This document shows positions 1 through 8,684 of a stretch of 64,000 nt of DNA, in pieces. The notes beneath the pieces are model-generated. The model worked only from the letters and a program-made list of their open reading frames with translations, did not search any database and was not told where the DNA came from. This stretch comes from Lachnoanaerobaculum sp. OBRC5-5 (lineage in GTDB: Bacteria > Bacillota > Clostridia > Lachnospirales > Lachnospiraceae), in contig NZ_JH815185.1 in assembly GCF_000296385.1 (NCBI RefSeq), forward strand, positions 405,653 through 469,652, in the 5' to 3' direction. Numbering within the stretch: the first letter of the stretch is position 1; every line of letters begins with the position of its first letter. Position numbers and translations under genes: made by a program.

Positions 1-2
1 CG

Positions 3-653
3 GGTTGTGACGGTCTTGCAAAGGCTATTGCGGCAGGTGAAGCACCTGTAAATAAATGTCCTGTAGGTGGAGCGCCTGTAGCTGAAATTATCGGTGAGAT
101 AATGGGAGTAAGTGCAGGTGAGGCCATAAAGCAGGTTGCATTTGTAAAATGTAAGGGAACTTGTGATAAAACAAAACAAAACTTTACATATTTCGGTATC
201 ACAGATTGTAATTCAGCTATGAATGTTCCCGGACAGGGTGGTAAAGCCTGTAGCTACGGATGTATGGGATTCGGATCATGTGTAAGAGCTTGTGAGTTTG
301 ATTCTATACATATAGTAGACGGCATTGCATTGGTGGACAGAGAGACATGTGTAGCATGTGGAAAATGTGTTGATGCCTGTCCTAAGAAACTTATAGACTT
401 GGTACCTTATGAGACATTTACTTTTGTACAGTGTAATTCACAGGATAAGGGTAAAGCTGTCAAAGAGGTATGTGAGGTTGGTTGTATTGCATGTACCATG
501 TGTGTAAAGGCTTGTGAGGATGATGCAATCCATATGAACGGAAATGTTGCACTCATAGATTATTCAAAATGTATAAACTGTGGAAAATGTGCGGCAAAGT
601 GCCCAACTAAGGTTATACAAGTTGTTGACGGAAAAATAGCAATGACTGCATAA
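3..653 (+). CDS. rnfB: RnfB, electron transport complex subunit B (3' part, 5' cut by window edge)
   Basis: C-terminal part of the polyferredoxin subunit of the Rnf complex, a membrane ferredoxin:NAD+ oxidoreductase that pumps ions in anaerobes. The frame is open from the first bases and enters the window at GCDGLAKAIAAGEAPVNKCP, the end of the Fe-S domain typical of RnfB. It continues through four 4Fe-4S type cysteine clusters: the variant CSYGCMGFGSCVRAC, then CVACGKCVDAC, CIACTMCVKAC and CINCGKCAAKC. An internal ATG at 102 is not the true start, because the family sequence extends upstream of it. As rnfB is normally the last gene of the rnf operon and a hairpin follows, the rest of the operon should lie upstream of the window. 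Identification is firm from motif order. Confidence 0.93.
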   Translation, partial: GCDGLAKAIAAGEAPVNKCPVGGAPVAEIIGEIMGVSAGEAIKQVAFVKCKGTCDKTKQNFTYFGITDCNSAMNVPGQGGKACSYGCMGFGSCVRACEFDSIHIVDGIALVDRETCVACGKCVDACPKKLIDLVPYETFTFVQCNSQDKGKAVKEVCEVGCIACTMCVKACEDDAIHMNGNVALIDYSKCINCGKCAAKCPTKVIQVVDGKIAMTA

Positions 654-665
654 TATTGATTTAAA

Positions 666-700
666 AAGGGGAGTTTAGATATCTAAGCTTCTCTTTTTTA
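666..700 (+). terminator. Intrinsic terminator after rnfB
   Basis: AAGGGGAGTTTAG pairs, with some G-U pairs, with CTAAGCTTCTCTT and is followed by a run of six T. It lies 13 bases after the rnfB stop and would end the rnf operon. Confidence 0.75.
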
Positions 701-787
701 TTAGAAGAATAGAAGTATGAAAAATGTTTCAATACTTTCGTATAAAACTTATAAGTATAAAACTTTATTTAGTATTTCAGACACAAA

Positions 788-814
788 AAAACCACCTTGG
801 GAATAGGTGGTTTT
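788..814. terminator. Hairpin with A/T flanks, possible bidirectional terminator
   Basis: Perfect 9-bp arms AAAACCACC and GGTGGTTTT around a 9-nt loop. With A-rich left and T-rich right flanks it could stop transcription in either direction. It sits between the rnfB terminator and a second palindrome, in a 600-base stretch without a gene. Confidence 0.55.
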
Positions 815-830
815 AACATTTTTAGGGGGG

Positions 831-851
831 CCGGACAGTTAAACTGTCCGG
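831..851. repeat. 10-bp perfect inverted repeat in the rnfB-IS intergenic region
   Basis: CCGGACAGTT is followed, after a single A, by its exact complement. A third hairpin follows at 896-915 (GCACTAGC, loop CATC, GCTAATGC). The rest of 654-1176 is AT-rich with no convincing reading frame. The GC-rich stems stand out from the AT-rich surroundings, so a small structured RNA or a dispersed intergenic repeat is possible. The sequence alone does not decide between them. Confidence 0.5.
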
Positions 852-1176
852 TATGAGTATGAAAAAGCTTTGTAGTTCCAGTAATTCTGAAACCTGCACT
901 AGCCATCGCTAATGCTCTTATAATATAAAAAATAATTGTGTATATATTATGGAAAAAATATAAAAAAAATATAAAGAAAGAAAATAATAAATAAAAAACA
1001 AAGCTTATGTATTTATAAAAAATTTAGGTTACAAAAACACGGATTTTAGACAAAAATTTCTGTTTATTATTCAGAAAAAATGGAATAGGGGCTATAACAA
1101 ATATGCATACCGGAGTTTTAGAAAGGTCTTAGAAATGAATTAGACATACATTGATATATAGATTATGATAGGAAAG

Positions 1177-1205
1177 TATTAGGGGGATTTAAGCCTTTGT
1201 GCCAT
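1177..1205. repeat. Left 29-bp target-site duplication of IS copy 1
   Basis: The 29 bases from TATTAGGGGG to TGTGCCAT recur exactly at 2782-2810, on the other side of the insertion sequence. Direct repeats of 24-29 bp are characteristic of the IS1202 group, whose transposase is encoded between them. Confidence 0.88.
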
Positions 1206-2781
1206 GTCAAGCATAAATGATTATGTCCCAAAATAATTAATTTATAAGCCCCCACAAAGGGGCTTTTATTATGCGCTTTTTAAGTCGTCTTCAATTCTGT
1301 GTGGCTGTGAATGTGCAAATTTATTAAAGGCCTCTAATCTCCAAGGATGGTTCATTGGAGGAATATAAGGCTTTCTAGGTTTAGGTTGTTTGTAGTCAGC
1401 GTCCAAGTCCTTAGATTTGTGTTCATGAGCCGGTATTTCTTCCAGTGCATAAATATCCTTGTCATTTACGCACGCAAACATAGACCTATCAAATGCCTTG
1501 ATAAGCATAACCTTGGTACCTTTTCGATAATGGATTTGCACTCCCTTATGATCTATCATCTTATAAAATTTCTTTTTAAATTGAATCGCATGTCCGGCAT
1601 CAACAGTTCTCTCAGTCAAAACCGCTAAAGTAAGATTTATTTTTTCTTTAGACGGTTGCGTTTCAAAGACAGATTTGATACCATGAAGTGGAAGTGAGAA
1701 CTTCTCATTGAATTCCTTTATGTAGGAGTGAAGGAATTCATTGGCATTATTGATGTCGGTTACGCCTGCGAGTCTAAACTCAATAGGCAGGCGTGACTGT
1801 AAGGTTTGATTCAATCGTTCTATGCGTCCTTTAGCCTGTGGTACGCTGCTTGATTCAAGTTGTGTACCAAGTTGCTTGCAGGCGTAAGCGAACTGTGTAT
1901 AGGTGTCATTGTCGTCAGATAAGGCACCTTTTTTCTTGTAAGTAAATACAGTACGTTTATCGGTAAGAAACTTATAGGGGATACCATAATCAGTAAGAAT
2001 CTGTTCAAACACATGGTAGTAGCCGTTAAGGGTCTCCTGAGTATCAAACCATGCACCGGTAACAGCACCTGAGGCATCATCAATGGCTAAATGTAGATGC
2101 CATATCTGTCCCGGTACCCATTCATAAGGGGTTGCATCCATCTGAAGCAATTCACCGAAATAAGCACATCTTGGACGACGACTGTGAGCATCTTCAACTG
2201 CTACTAAGTTAGCCTGTATCTGTGATAATTCCTTTTTTGACGTTGCAGCTTCCTTCTTGGCTCTTAGTGTTTGCCTAATGCGTCTACGTTTGGCTTTTGT
2301 AGCCTTTGGAGATAGAATGTACTCAGACTCCAAAATACTCATTACAGAGGAAGAAGAGATGCTTATGCCCTCATGCTTTTTTAGAAGCTCTGTATAGTGT
2401 TCAAAGTTAGCCTCGTAGTATTTAGTTCTGTATAGATCAAGAACCTGACTTCTGATATCAGGGTGGATGGTGGTAGCCGGCTTCTTACCTCTGTTACCAT
2501 GAATAAAGAATGCTTTACCATCTTTAATATAGCCTTGTATCATACGGTTTATATGCCTCTTGGTGCATCCTAGGATAAGAGCAGCTCTATCCTTATTAGC
2601 TGTATCTGGGTGATCTACCAGACCTTTAATAACCTCGTACTTTCTTTGTTCATCCATTGATAAAATAGCCTTTCTGATAAGTCATGTCCCTCCTAGTGTT
2701 AGAATATACAAAATAGTATTCTACCATAAGTGGGACATTTTTATTTGTGGTATAATGGGACTTTATCATATATGGCTTATA
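1206..2781 (-). mobile_element. IS1202-like insertion sequence (ISNCY type), complete copy
   Basis: Bounded by the exact 29-bp direct repeats. Its two ends form an imperfect inverted repeat of about 25 bp: from the left, TCAAGCATAAATGATTATG then TCCCA; from the right end inward, TATAAGCCATATATGATAAA then GTCCCA. It carries one transposase gene on the minus strand. A 7-bp hairpin (AAGCCCC/GGGGCTT, 1247-1265) lies just beyond the transposase stop. Length about 1.58 kb. A second, inverted copy begins at 62851. Confidence 0.87.
1269..2657 (-). CDS. Transposase of IS1202-like element, copy 1
   Basis: 462-residue DDE-type transposase. The N-terminal 60 residues look like a helix-turn-helix region (DRAALILGCTKRHINRMI). 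The middle carries the integrase-like catalytic core, with LLQMDATPYEW (first Asp), a second Asp near FLTDKRTVF and the C-terminal Glu in SVPQAKGRIERLNQTLQ. This size and the Q-A-K-G-R-I-E-R-L-N signature match the IS1202 group. A strong AGGAGGG lies 37-45 bases upstream of the ATG, not directly before it. It precedes an 11-codon open frame starting at 2691 whose TGA overlaps the transposase ATG, suggesting translational coupling. The second copy has lost that ATG by a one-base deletion. Confidence 0.9.
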   Translation of the reverse strand: MDEQRKYEVIKGLVDHPDTANKDRAALILGCTKRHINRMIQGYIKDGKAFFIHGNRGKKPATTIHPDIRSQVLDLYRTKYYEANFEHYTELLKKHEGISISSSSVMSILESEYILSPKATKAKRRRIRQTLRAKKEAATSKKELSQIQANLVAVEDAHSRRPRCAYFGELLQMDATPYEWVPGQIWHLHLAIDDASGAVTGAWFDTQETLNGYYHVFEQILTDYGIPYKFLTDKRTVFTYKKKGALSDDNDTYTQFAYACKQLGTQLESSSVPQAKGRIERLNQTLQSRLPIEFRLAGVTDINNANEFLHSYIKEFNEKFSLPLHGIKSVFETQPSKEKINLTLAVLTERTVDAGHAIQFKKKFYKMIDHKGVQIHYRKGTKVMLIKAFDRSMFACVNDKDIYALEEIPAHEHKSKDLDADYKQPKPRKPYIPPMNHPWRLEAFNKFAHSQPHRIEDDLKSA

Positions 2782-2810
2782 TATTAGGGGGATTTAAGCC
2801 TTTGTGCCAT
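2782..2810. repeat. Right 29-bp target-site duplication of IS copy 1
   Basis: Exact copy of 1177-1205. Its last base is the first T of the TTGACA box of the ileS promoter, so the duplication restored the -35 element after insertion. Confidence 0.88.
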
Positions 2811-2838
2811 TGACATAATATCTACAAATGATTATAAT
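2810..2838 (+). promoter_or_regulatory. Consensus sigma-A promoter of ileS
   Basis: TTGACA at 2810-2815, a 17-nt spacer and TATAAT at 2833-2838: a perfect consensus promoter. Transcription would begin near 2845, giving a leader of about 255 nt that contains the T-box. The IS lies immediately upstream, so no activator site further upstream can remain adjacent. Confidence 0.85.
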
Positions 2839-2861
2839 ATTAACCGGTTATAAAATAAAAA

Positions 2862-3076
2862 CAAAGACGGAGAGAGTAATCCTTGGCAGAAGTTTCAGCG
2901 AGTCGGTGACGGTGTAAGACCGATACGGAGCGATGGATGAAAATCACTCCCGAGTTGCAATCTGAATTAAGAGTAGGATATGCCGGTTTCCCCGTTATAG
3001 GAACACATATGATAGTATGTTGTAAAGGTGGTATATAAGTTTTGGCTTGTCCTGTTACAGGGCAGGCTTTTTTTAT
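2862..3076 (+). promoter_or_regulatory. T-box riboswitch (isoleucine) upstream of ileS
   Basis: Transcription-attenuating leader that senses uncharged tRNA(Ile). Visible elements are: a GA-rich 5' stem I start (GGAGAGAGTAAT, from 2869); a specifier region AAAATCACTCCCGAG with an ATC codon at 2943-2945; the stem III-like segment 2971-3000 (GAGTAGGATATGCCGG...CCCGTTATAG); the T-box itself, AAGGTGGTATATAAG, near 3024-3038; and a terminator. UGGU in the T-box fits the A73-CCA end of tRNA(Ile), in agreement with the gene downstream. The T-box core departs from the usual GGTGGNACCGCG after the discriminator contact. Stem I boundaries were judged by eye. Confidence 0.88.
3044..3075 (+). terminator. 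T-box-controlled terminator
   Basis: GCTTGTCCTG and CAGGGCAGGC pair around a TTA loop and are followed by seven T. In the T-box mechanism this stem competes with an antiterminator that includes the T-box sequence. Confidence 0.85.
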
Positions 3077-3102
3077 AATCATCTTACAAGGAAAGGATTT
3101 TT

Positions 3103-6100
3103 ATGTATAAGAAAGTGCCTACAGACCTTAAATTTGTAGAGAGAGAAAGAGAAGTTGAAAAGTTTTGGCGTGAAAACCATATTTTTGAGAAGAGTATCGA
3201 AGACAGAAAAGATGCTCCTACATATATGTTCTATGACGGACCGCCGACAGCAAACGGAAAGCCGCATATCGGTCATGCCTTAACCAGAGTTATCAAGGAT
3301 ATGATTCCAAGATACAGAACTATGAAGGGCTATAAGGTTCCAAGAAAAGCAGGTTGGGATACCCACGGACTTCCGGTAGAGATAGAAGTTGAAAAAGAAC
3401 TTGGAATTAACGGAAAAGAGCAGATAGAAAACTACGGTGTTGCACCTTTTATAGAGAAGTGTAAAGAGTCGGTTTGGAAATATAAGGGCATGTGGGAGGA
3501 ATTCTCAGATGTTATAGGTTTCTGGGCTGATATGAATGATCCATATGTTACATATCATGACTCATATATAGAGTCTGAGTGGTGGGCTCTAAAGCAGATT
3601 TGGGATAAGGGACTCCTTTATAAGGGATTTAAAGTAGTGCCGTACTGTCCAAGGTGTGGAACACCGCTTTCCAGCCATGAGGTAGCTCAGGGGTATAAGG
3701 ATGTAAAAGAAAGATCGGCAATAGTCAGATTCAAGAAAAAGGATGAGGATGTTTACTTCCTGGCTTGGACTACAACACCTTGGACTTTACCAAGTAATGT
3801 GGCTCTTTGTGTAAATCCGGACGAAGATTATGTTAAGGTAAAACATGGTGATTATACCTATATTCTTGCAAGTGCATTGGTTGAAACTGTTTTAAAAGAA
3901 GACTATACTGTACTTGAGACTTATAAGGGTAAGGAGCTTGAAGGCATTGAGTATGAGCCGCTTTGGGGCGGACTTAATGTAAAGGGTAAAGCATGGTTTG
4001 TAGTATGTGACAGCTATGTAACTCTTACAGACGGTACAGGTATAGTACATATCGCACCTGCATTCGGTGAGGACGACTCAAGAATAGGTAGAAACTATGA
4101 TCTTCCTTTTGTTCAGCTTGTAGATGCACAGGGTAATCTCACTAAGGAAACAAAGTGGGAAGGCGTATTCGTAAAGGATGCCGATAAACTGGTATTAAAA
4201 GATCTTGAAGAGAACGGAAAACTCTTTGATGCACCTGTATTTGAGCACAGCTACCCACACTGCTGGAGATGTAATACACCTCTTATTTACTATGCAAGAG
4301 AGTCTTGGTATATCAAGATGACTGCGGTTAAAGAAGACATAATAAGAAATAATAATACAATTAACTGGATCCCTGAGAGTATCGGAAAGGGAAGATTTGG
4401 TGACTGGCTTGAGAATATTCAGGACTGGGCAGTATCAAGAAACAGATATTGGGGTACACCTCTTAACGTATGGATTTGTGAATGTGGACATATGCACAGT
4501 ATCGGAAGTATTGAAGAGTTAAAGTCAATGTCAAAAAATTGTCCTGAGAATATAGAACTTCACAGACCTTATATTGACGCTGTGACAATCACCTGTCCTG
4601 AGTGCGGTAAGGAAATGAAAAGAACTCCTGAAGTGCTTGATGCATGGTTTGATTCAGGTTCTATGCCTTTTGCACAGCATCATTATCCTTTTGAAAATCA
4701 TGAGAAGTTTGAGGCGCAGTTCCCGGCCGACTTTATTTCAGAGGCTGTAGACCAGACAAGAGGTTGGTTCTATTCACTTCTTGCCATATCTACACTTATA
4801 TTTAATAAGGCTCCGTACAAGAATGTTATTGTTATGGGACATGTACAGGATGAAGACGGTCAAAAGATGAGTAAGTCAAAGGGAAATGCCGTAGATCCTA
4901 TGGATGCACTTAACAAGTTCGGTGCAGATGCTATCAGATGGTATTTCTATGTGAATTCGGCACCATGGCTTCCAAACAGATTTCATGACAAGGCTGTTGA
5001 GGAAGGACAGAGAAAGTTCCTGGGTACTCTTTGGAATACTTATGCATTTTATGTACTTTATGCGGATATCGACAGCTTTGATCCTACAAAGTACAGCTTG
5101 GAGTATGACAAACTTAGCGTAATGGATAAGTGGCTTTTATCAAAGCTTAATACATTGGTAAAGACTGTTGATGACTATTTAAATAACTATAAGATAACAG
5201 AGACTGCAAGAGCACTACAGAGCTTTACAGATGATATGAGTAACTGGTATGTAAGAAGATGTAGAGAGAGATTCTGGGCAAAGGGAATGGAGCAGGATAA
5301 GATAAATGCCTATATGACACTTTACACAGCTCTTATAACTCTTTCAAAGATAGCTGCACCTATGATACCTTTTATGACAGAGGAAATATATCAAAATCTT
5401 GTAAGAAGCGTAGATAAGAATGCTCCTGAAAGTATCCACTTAACAGACTTCCCGGCTGTCAATGAAGATTTTATCGACAAGGACCTTGAGGTAAGCATGG
5501 ACGAGGTACTTGATATAGTAGTACTTGGTAGAGCTGCAAGAAACTCGGCTAATATAAAGAACCGTCAGCCTATCGGAAATATGTATGTTAAGGCTGAGAC
5601 TGTACTTGATCCGTTCTATGTAGAGATTATAGAGGATGAGTTAAATGTCAAGGCTGTAGAGTTTAAGGATGATGTTGAAGAATTTGTTAGCTACTCATTT
5701 AAGCCACAGTTAAAGACAGTAGGTCCTAAGTACGGTAAACTCTTAGGTAAGATAAAAGAGGCACTTGCTTCACTTGACGGACATGCGGCTATGAAGTCTT
5801 TGAATGAAACCGGAAGTGTAGACTTTGATTTTGACGGTGAAAAGGTAAGCCTTGGAAGAGAAGATTTGCTTATCGAAACTGCAAAGAATGATGACTTTGT
5901 AACTGAGGCAGACAATAAGACTACAGTTGTACTTGATATAAGACTTGATGAAGCACTTATTGAAGAAGGTTTTGTAAGAGAGCTTATTTCAAAAATTCAG
6001 ACAATGAGAAAGGAAGCGGGATTTGAGGTAGTTGATCATATCGTGCTTTCACAGACAGGAAATGAGAGAATTGCTGAAATAATAAAGAAAAATGAAGCAG

Positions 6101-6216
6101 TAATCAAGAACGACACATTGGCAGATGAGATAGTATATAACAATGTAGAGGGATACACTAAGGATTGGAACTTGAACGGAGAAAATACATCCCTTGGAGT
6201 AAGTAAGAAAGGTTAG
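3103..6216 (+). CDS. ileS: Isoleucyl-tRNA synthetase
   Basis: Charges tRNA(Ile) with isoleucine in the cytoplasm. It is a 1037-residue class Ia synthetase, and its length fits the longer form found in clostridia and archaea. It shows the HIGH motif (PHIGH, residues 54-58) and the KMSKS loop (588-592). The editing (CP1) domain lies between, containing the WTTTPWTLPSN signature. Cysteine pairs in CPRCGTPLSSHE, CWRCNTP, CECGH and CPECGKEM suggest bound zinc. The anticodon-binding domain follows with the NWYVRRCRERFW segment. SD AAGGAAAGG precedes the ATG. Expression is set by the T-box leader. The gene is followed after 11 bases by glgP, so the two may share a transcript. Confidence 0.97.
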   Translation: MYKKVPTDLKFVEREREVEKFWRENHIFEKSIEDRKDAPTYMFYDGPPTANGKPHIGHALTRVIKDMIPRYRTMKGYKVPRKAGWDTHGLPVEIEVEKELGINGKEQIENYGVAPFIEKCKESVWKYKGMWEEFSDVIGFWADMNDPYVTYHDSYIESEWWALKQIWDKGLLYKGFKVVPYCPRCGTPLSSHEVAQGYKDVKERSAIVRFKKKDEDVYFLAWTTTPWTLPSNVALCVNPDEDYVKVKHGDYTYILASALVETVLKEDYTVLETYKGKELEGIEYEPLWGGLNVKGKAWFVVCDSYVTLTDGTGIVHIAPAFGEDDSRIGRNYDLPFVQLVDAQGNLTKETKWEGVFVKDADKLVLKDLEENGKLFDAPVFEHSYPHCWRCNTPLIYYARESWYIKMTAVKEDIIRNNNTINWIPESIGKGRFGDWLENIQDWAVSRNRYWGTPLNVWICECGHMHSIGSIEELKSMSKNCPENIELHRPYIDAVTITCPECGKEMKRTPEVLDAWFDSGSMPFAQHHYPFENHEKFEAQFPADFISEAVDQTRGWFYSLLAISTLIFNKAPYKNVIVMGHVQDEDGQKMSKSKGNAVDPMDALNKFGADAIRWYFYVNSAPWLPNRFHDKAVEEGQRKFLGTLWNTYAFYVLYADIDSFDPTKYSLEYDKLSVMDKWLLSKLNTLVKTVDDYLNNYKITETARALQSFTDDMSNWYVRRCRERFWAKGMEQDKINAYMTLYTALITLSKIAAPMIPFMTEEIYQNLVRSVDKNAPESIHLTDFPAVNEDFIDKDLEVSMDEVLDIVVLGRAARNSANIKNRQPIGNMYVKAETVLDPFYVEIIEDELNVKAVEFKDDVEEFVSYSFKPQLKTVGPKYGKLLGKIKEALASLDGHAAMKSLNETGSVDFDFDGEKVSLGREDLLIETAKNDDFVTEADNKTTVVLDIRLDEALIEEGFVRELISKIQTMRKEAGFEVVDHIVLSQTGNERIAEIIKKNEAVIKNDTLADEIVYNNVEGYTKDWNLNGENTSLGVSKKG

Positions 6217-6227
6217 ATATACTTACG

Positions 6228-8684
6228 ATGATGAACGCTAAGGAATTAAAAAAAGCTATAGAGGATAATGTAAAGGTATTATACAGAAAAACTATAGATG
6301 AGGCGAGTAAAGAGCAGGTTTTCTATGCTCTTTCCTACGCCATAAAAGATACCATTATAGATGAGTGGATAGCTACACATAAGGCTTATGACGCTCAGGA
6401 TGCAAAAATTCTATACTATCTGTCAATGGAGTTTTTGATAGGCAGGGCCCTCGGCAATAATATAATAAATCTCGGTGCAAGAAAAGAAGTTGCCCAAGTT
6501 TTAGATGAGCTTGGTTTTGATCTGACAGATATAGAAGATCAGGAGAGCGATCCGGCACTTGGAAACGGCGGTCTTGGAAGACTTGCCGCATGCTTCCTTG
6601 ATTCTCTTGCAACTCTTAATTACCCTGCATACGGTTGCGGCATTAGATACCGCTACGGTATGTTTAAGCAAAAAATAGAAAACGGATATCAAAAGGAAGT
6701 TCCGGATAACTGGATCAAAAACGGATATCCTTTTGAAATAAAGAGAAGTGAATATTCTTATATAGTAAAATTCGGTGGAAATGTAAGAGTTGAAAATGTA
6801 GACGGTAAGGAGAAGTTTATACAGGAGAACTACGGTTCTGTAAGAGCTATTCCTTATGATATGCCTGTACTTGGATATGAGAACGGAATGGTAAACACAC
6901 TTCGTATCTGGGATGCCGAGGCTATTACAAACTTCAGCCTTGAGCAGTTTGATAAGGGAGATTATCAAAAGGCGCTTGAGCAGGAGAATCTTGCAAAGAC
7001 ATTGGTAGAGGTACTTTATCCGAATGATAATCACTATGCAGGTAAGGAACTTAGGTTAAAGCAGCAGTATTTCTTTATCTCAGCCAGCCTTCAAAGAGCA
7101 CTTGACAAGTTTAAAGAAAATCACAGCGATATACATGATTTGCCGAAGAAAGTGGTATTCCAGTTAAATGATACTCACCCTACAGTAGCAATACCTGAGC
7201 TTATGAGACTTCTTTTGGATGAGGAAGGATTAAGCTGGGATGGGGCATGGAAGATTACTACAGAGTGTATGGCATATACAAACCATACAATAATGGCGGA
7301 AGCACTTGAAAAGTGGCCTATAGACTTGTTTAAATCACTGCTTCCAAGAGTTTATCAAATAGTAGATGAGATAAACAGAAGATTTGTAGAGCAGATAAGA
7401 GCAAGATATCCGCACAACTTTGCAGAAAAAGAAAAGAACATGGCAATACTTTATAACGGACAGGTAAGAATGGCTTATATGGCTATTGTAGCAGGATTTT
7501 CCGTAAACGGTGTTGCAAGACTTCATACAGAAATCTTAAAAAATCAGGAGTTGAAAGACTTCTACGAGATGATGCCTGATAAGTTTAACAATAAGACTAA
7601 CGGTATTACTCAAAGAAGATTCCTTGCTCATGCAAATCCGCTCTTGACAGATTGGATTACAAAGAAGCTTGGAAGCGATAAGTTTATTACTGATTTACCG
7701 CTTTTGGCAGGTCTTAAGGACTATTTGGATGATGAAACAGCTTTGGCTGAGTTTATGGAGATAAAGTATCAAAATAAATTAAGACTTGTGAAGTATATTA
7801 AGGAACATAACGGGGTAGATATAAATCCGGATTCTATCTTTGATGTACAGGTAAAGAGATTACATGAGTATAAGCGTCAGCTTTTAAATATTTTACATGT
7901 AATGTATCTTTATAATAAGCTTAAAAATGATGATAACTTCGATATGTATCCGAGAACCTTTATATTCGGTGCCAAGGCGGCGGCAGGATACAGACGAGCA
8001 AAGCAGACAATTAAGCTTATAAACTCCGTTGCTGATGTTATTAATAATGACAAGAGTATAAATGATAAGATAAAGGTTGTATTCATAGAGGATTACAAAG
8101 TATCAAATGCCGAGATAATTTTTGCCGCAGCTGATGTCAGTGAACAGATTTCTACTGCAAGTAAAGAGGCTTCAGGTACCGGAAATATGAAGTTTATGCT
8201 CAACGGTGCACCTACTATAGGAACTATGGACGGTGCAAATGTCGAGATAGTTGAAGAAGTAGGTCAGGAGAATGCATTTATCTTCGGTCTTTCTTCAGAT
8301 GAAGTTATTGCATATGAGAAGAATCATGAATATGATCCGATGGTTATTTTTAACAGTGACAGTGAGATCAGAACTGTACTTATGCAGCTTGTAAACGGAT
8401 TCTATTCTCCAAATAATACTGAGGAGTTTAGAGAAATCTATGATTCACTCTTAAAGAATAGCGGTCATGACAGAGCTGATACATATTTTATATTGAAGGA
8501 TTTCAGAAGTTATGCCAAGGCTCATGAAGAAGTTGATAAGGCTTACAGAGATAGGAAGAGATGGGCAAAGATGGCACTTACACAGACTGCAAATGTAGGT
8601 AAGTTCTCATCCGACAGAACCATTGAAGAATATGTAAGAGATATTTGGCATTTGAGTAAATTAAGGTTGGATAATGCAAAATAA
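6228..8684 (+). CDS. glgP: Glycogen/starch phosphorylase (GT35)
   Basis: Phosphorolyses alpha-1,4-glucan to glucose 1-phosphate with pyridoxal phosphate. 818 residues, the usual length. Family signatures are YLSMEFLIGRALGNN, DPALGNGGLGRLAACFLDS, QLNDTHPTVAIPELMR, FDVQVKRLHEYKRQLLN and the cofactor site EASGTGNMKFMLNG, with the PLP lysine at residue 655. Two ATG codons are adjacent (6228, 6231) and no strong SD precedes either, so translation may depend on coupling to ileS 11 bases upstream. The next gene overlaps its end by 11 bases. Glycogen turnover is inferred from the family; no other glycogen genes are in view. Confidence 0.96.
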   Translation: MMNAKELKKAIEDNVKVLYRKTIDEASKEQVFYALSYAIKDTIIDEWIATHKAYDAQDAKILYYLSMEFLIGRALGNNIINLGARKEVAQVLDELGFDLTDIEDQESDPALGNGGLGRLAACFLDSLATLNYPAYGCGIRYRYGMFKQKIENGYQKEVPDNWIKNGYPFEIKRSEYSYIVKFGGNVRVENVDGKEKFIQENYGSVRAIPYDMPVLGYENGMVNTLRIWDAEAITNFSLEQFDKGDYQKALEQENLAKTLVEVLYPNDNHYAGKELRLKQQYFFISASLQRALDKFKENHSDIHDLPKKVVFQLNDTHPTVAIPELMRLLLDEEGLSWDGAWKITTECMAYTNHTIMAEALEKWPIDLFKSLLPRVYQIVDEINRRFVEQIRARYPHNFAEKEKNMAILYNGQVRMAYMAIVAGFSVNGVARLHTEILKNQELKDFYEMMPDKFNNKTNGITQRRFLAHANPLLTDWITKKLGSDKFITDLPLLAGLKDYLDDETALAEFMEIKYQNKLRLVKYIKEHNGVDINPDSIFDVQVKRLHEYKRQLLNILHVMYLYNKLKNDDNFDMYPRTFIFGAKAAAGYRRAKQTIKLINSVADVINNDKSINDKIKVVFIEDYKVSNAEIIFAAADVSEQISTASKEASGTGNMKFMLNGAPTIGTMDGANVEIVEEVGQENAFIFGLSSDEVIAYEKNHEYDPMVIFNSDSEIRTVLMQLVNGFYSPNNTEEFREIYDSLLKNSGHDRADTYFILKDFRSYAKAHEEVDKAYRDRKRWAKMALTQTANVGKFSSDRTIEEYVRDIWHLSKLRLDNAK

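Noticed and set aside
6501..7034. 177-codon open frame on the minus strand inside glgP.
   Set aside because: It lies entirely opposite a well-conserved glycogen phosphorylase, has no ribosome site and resembles no protein family.
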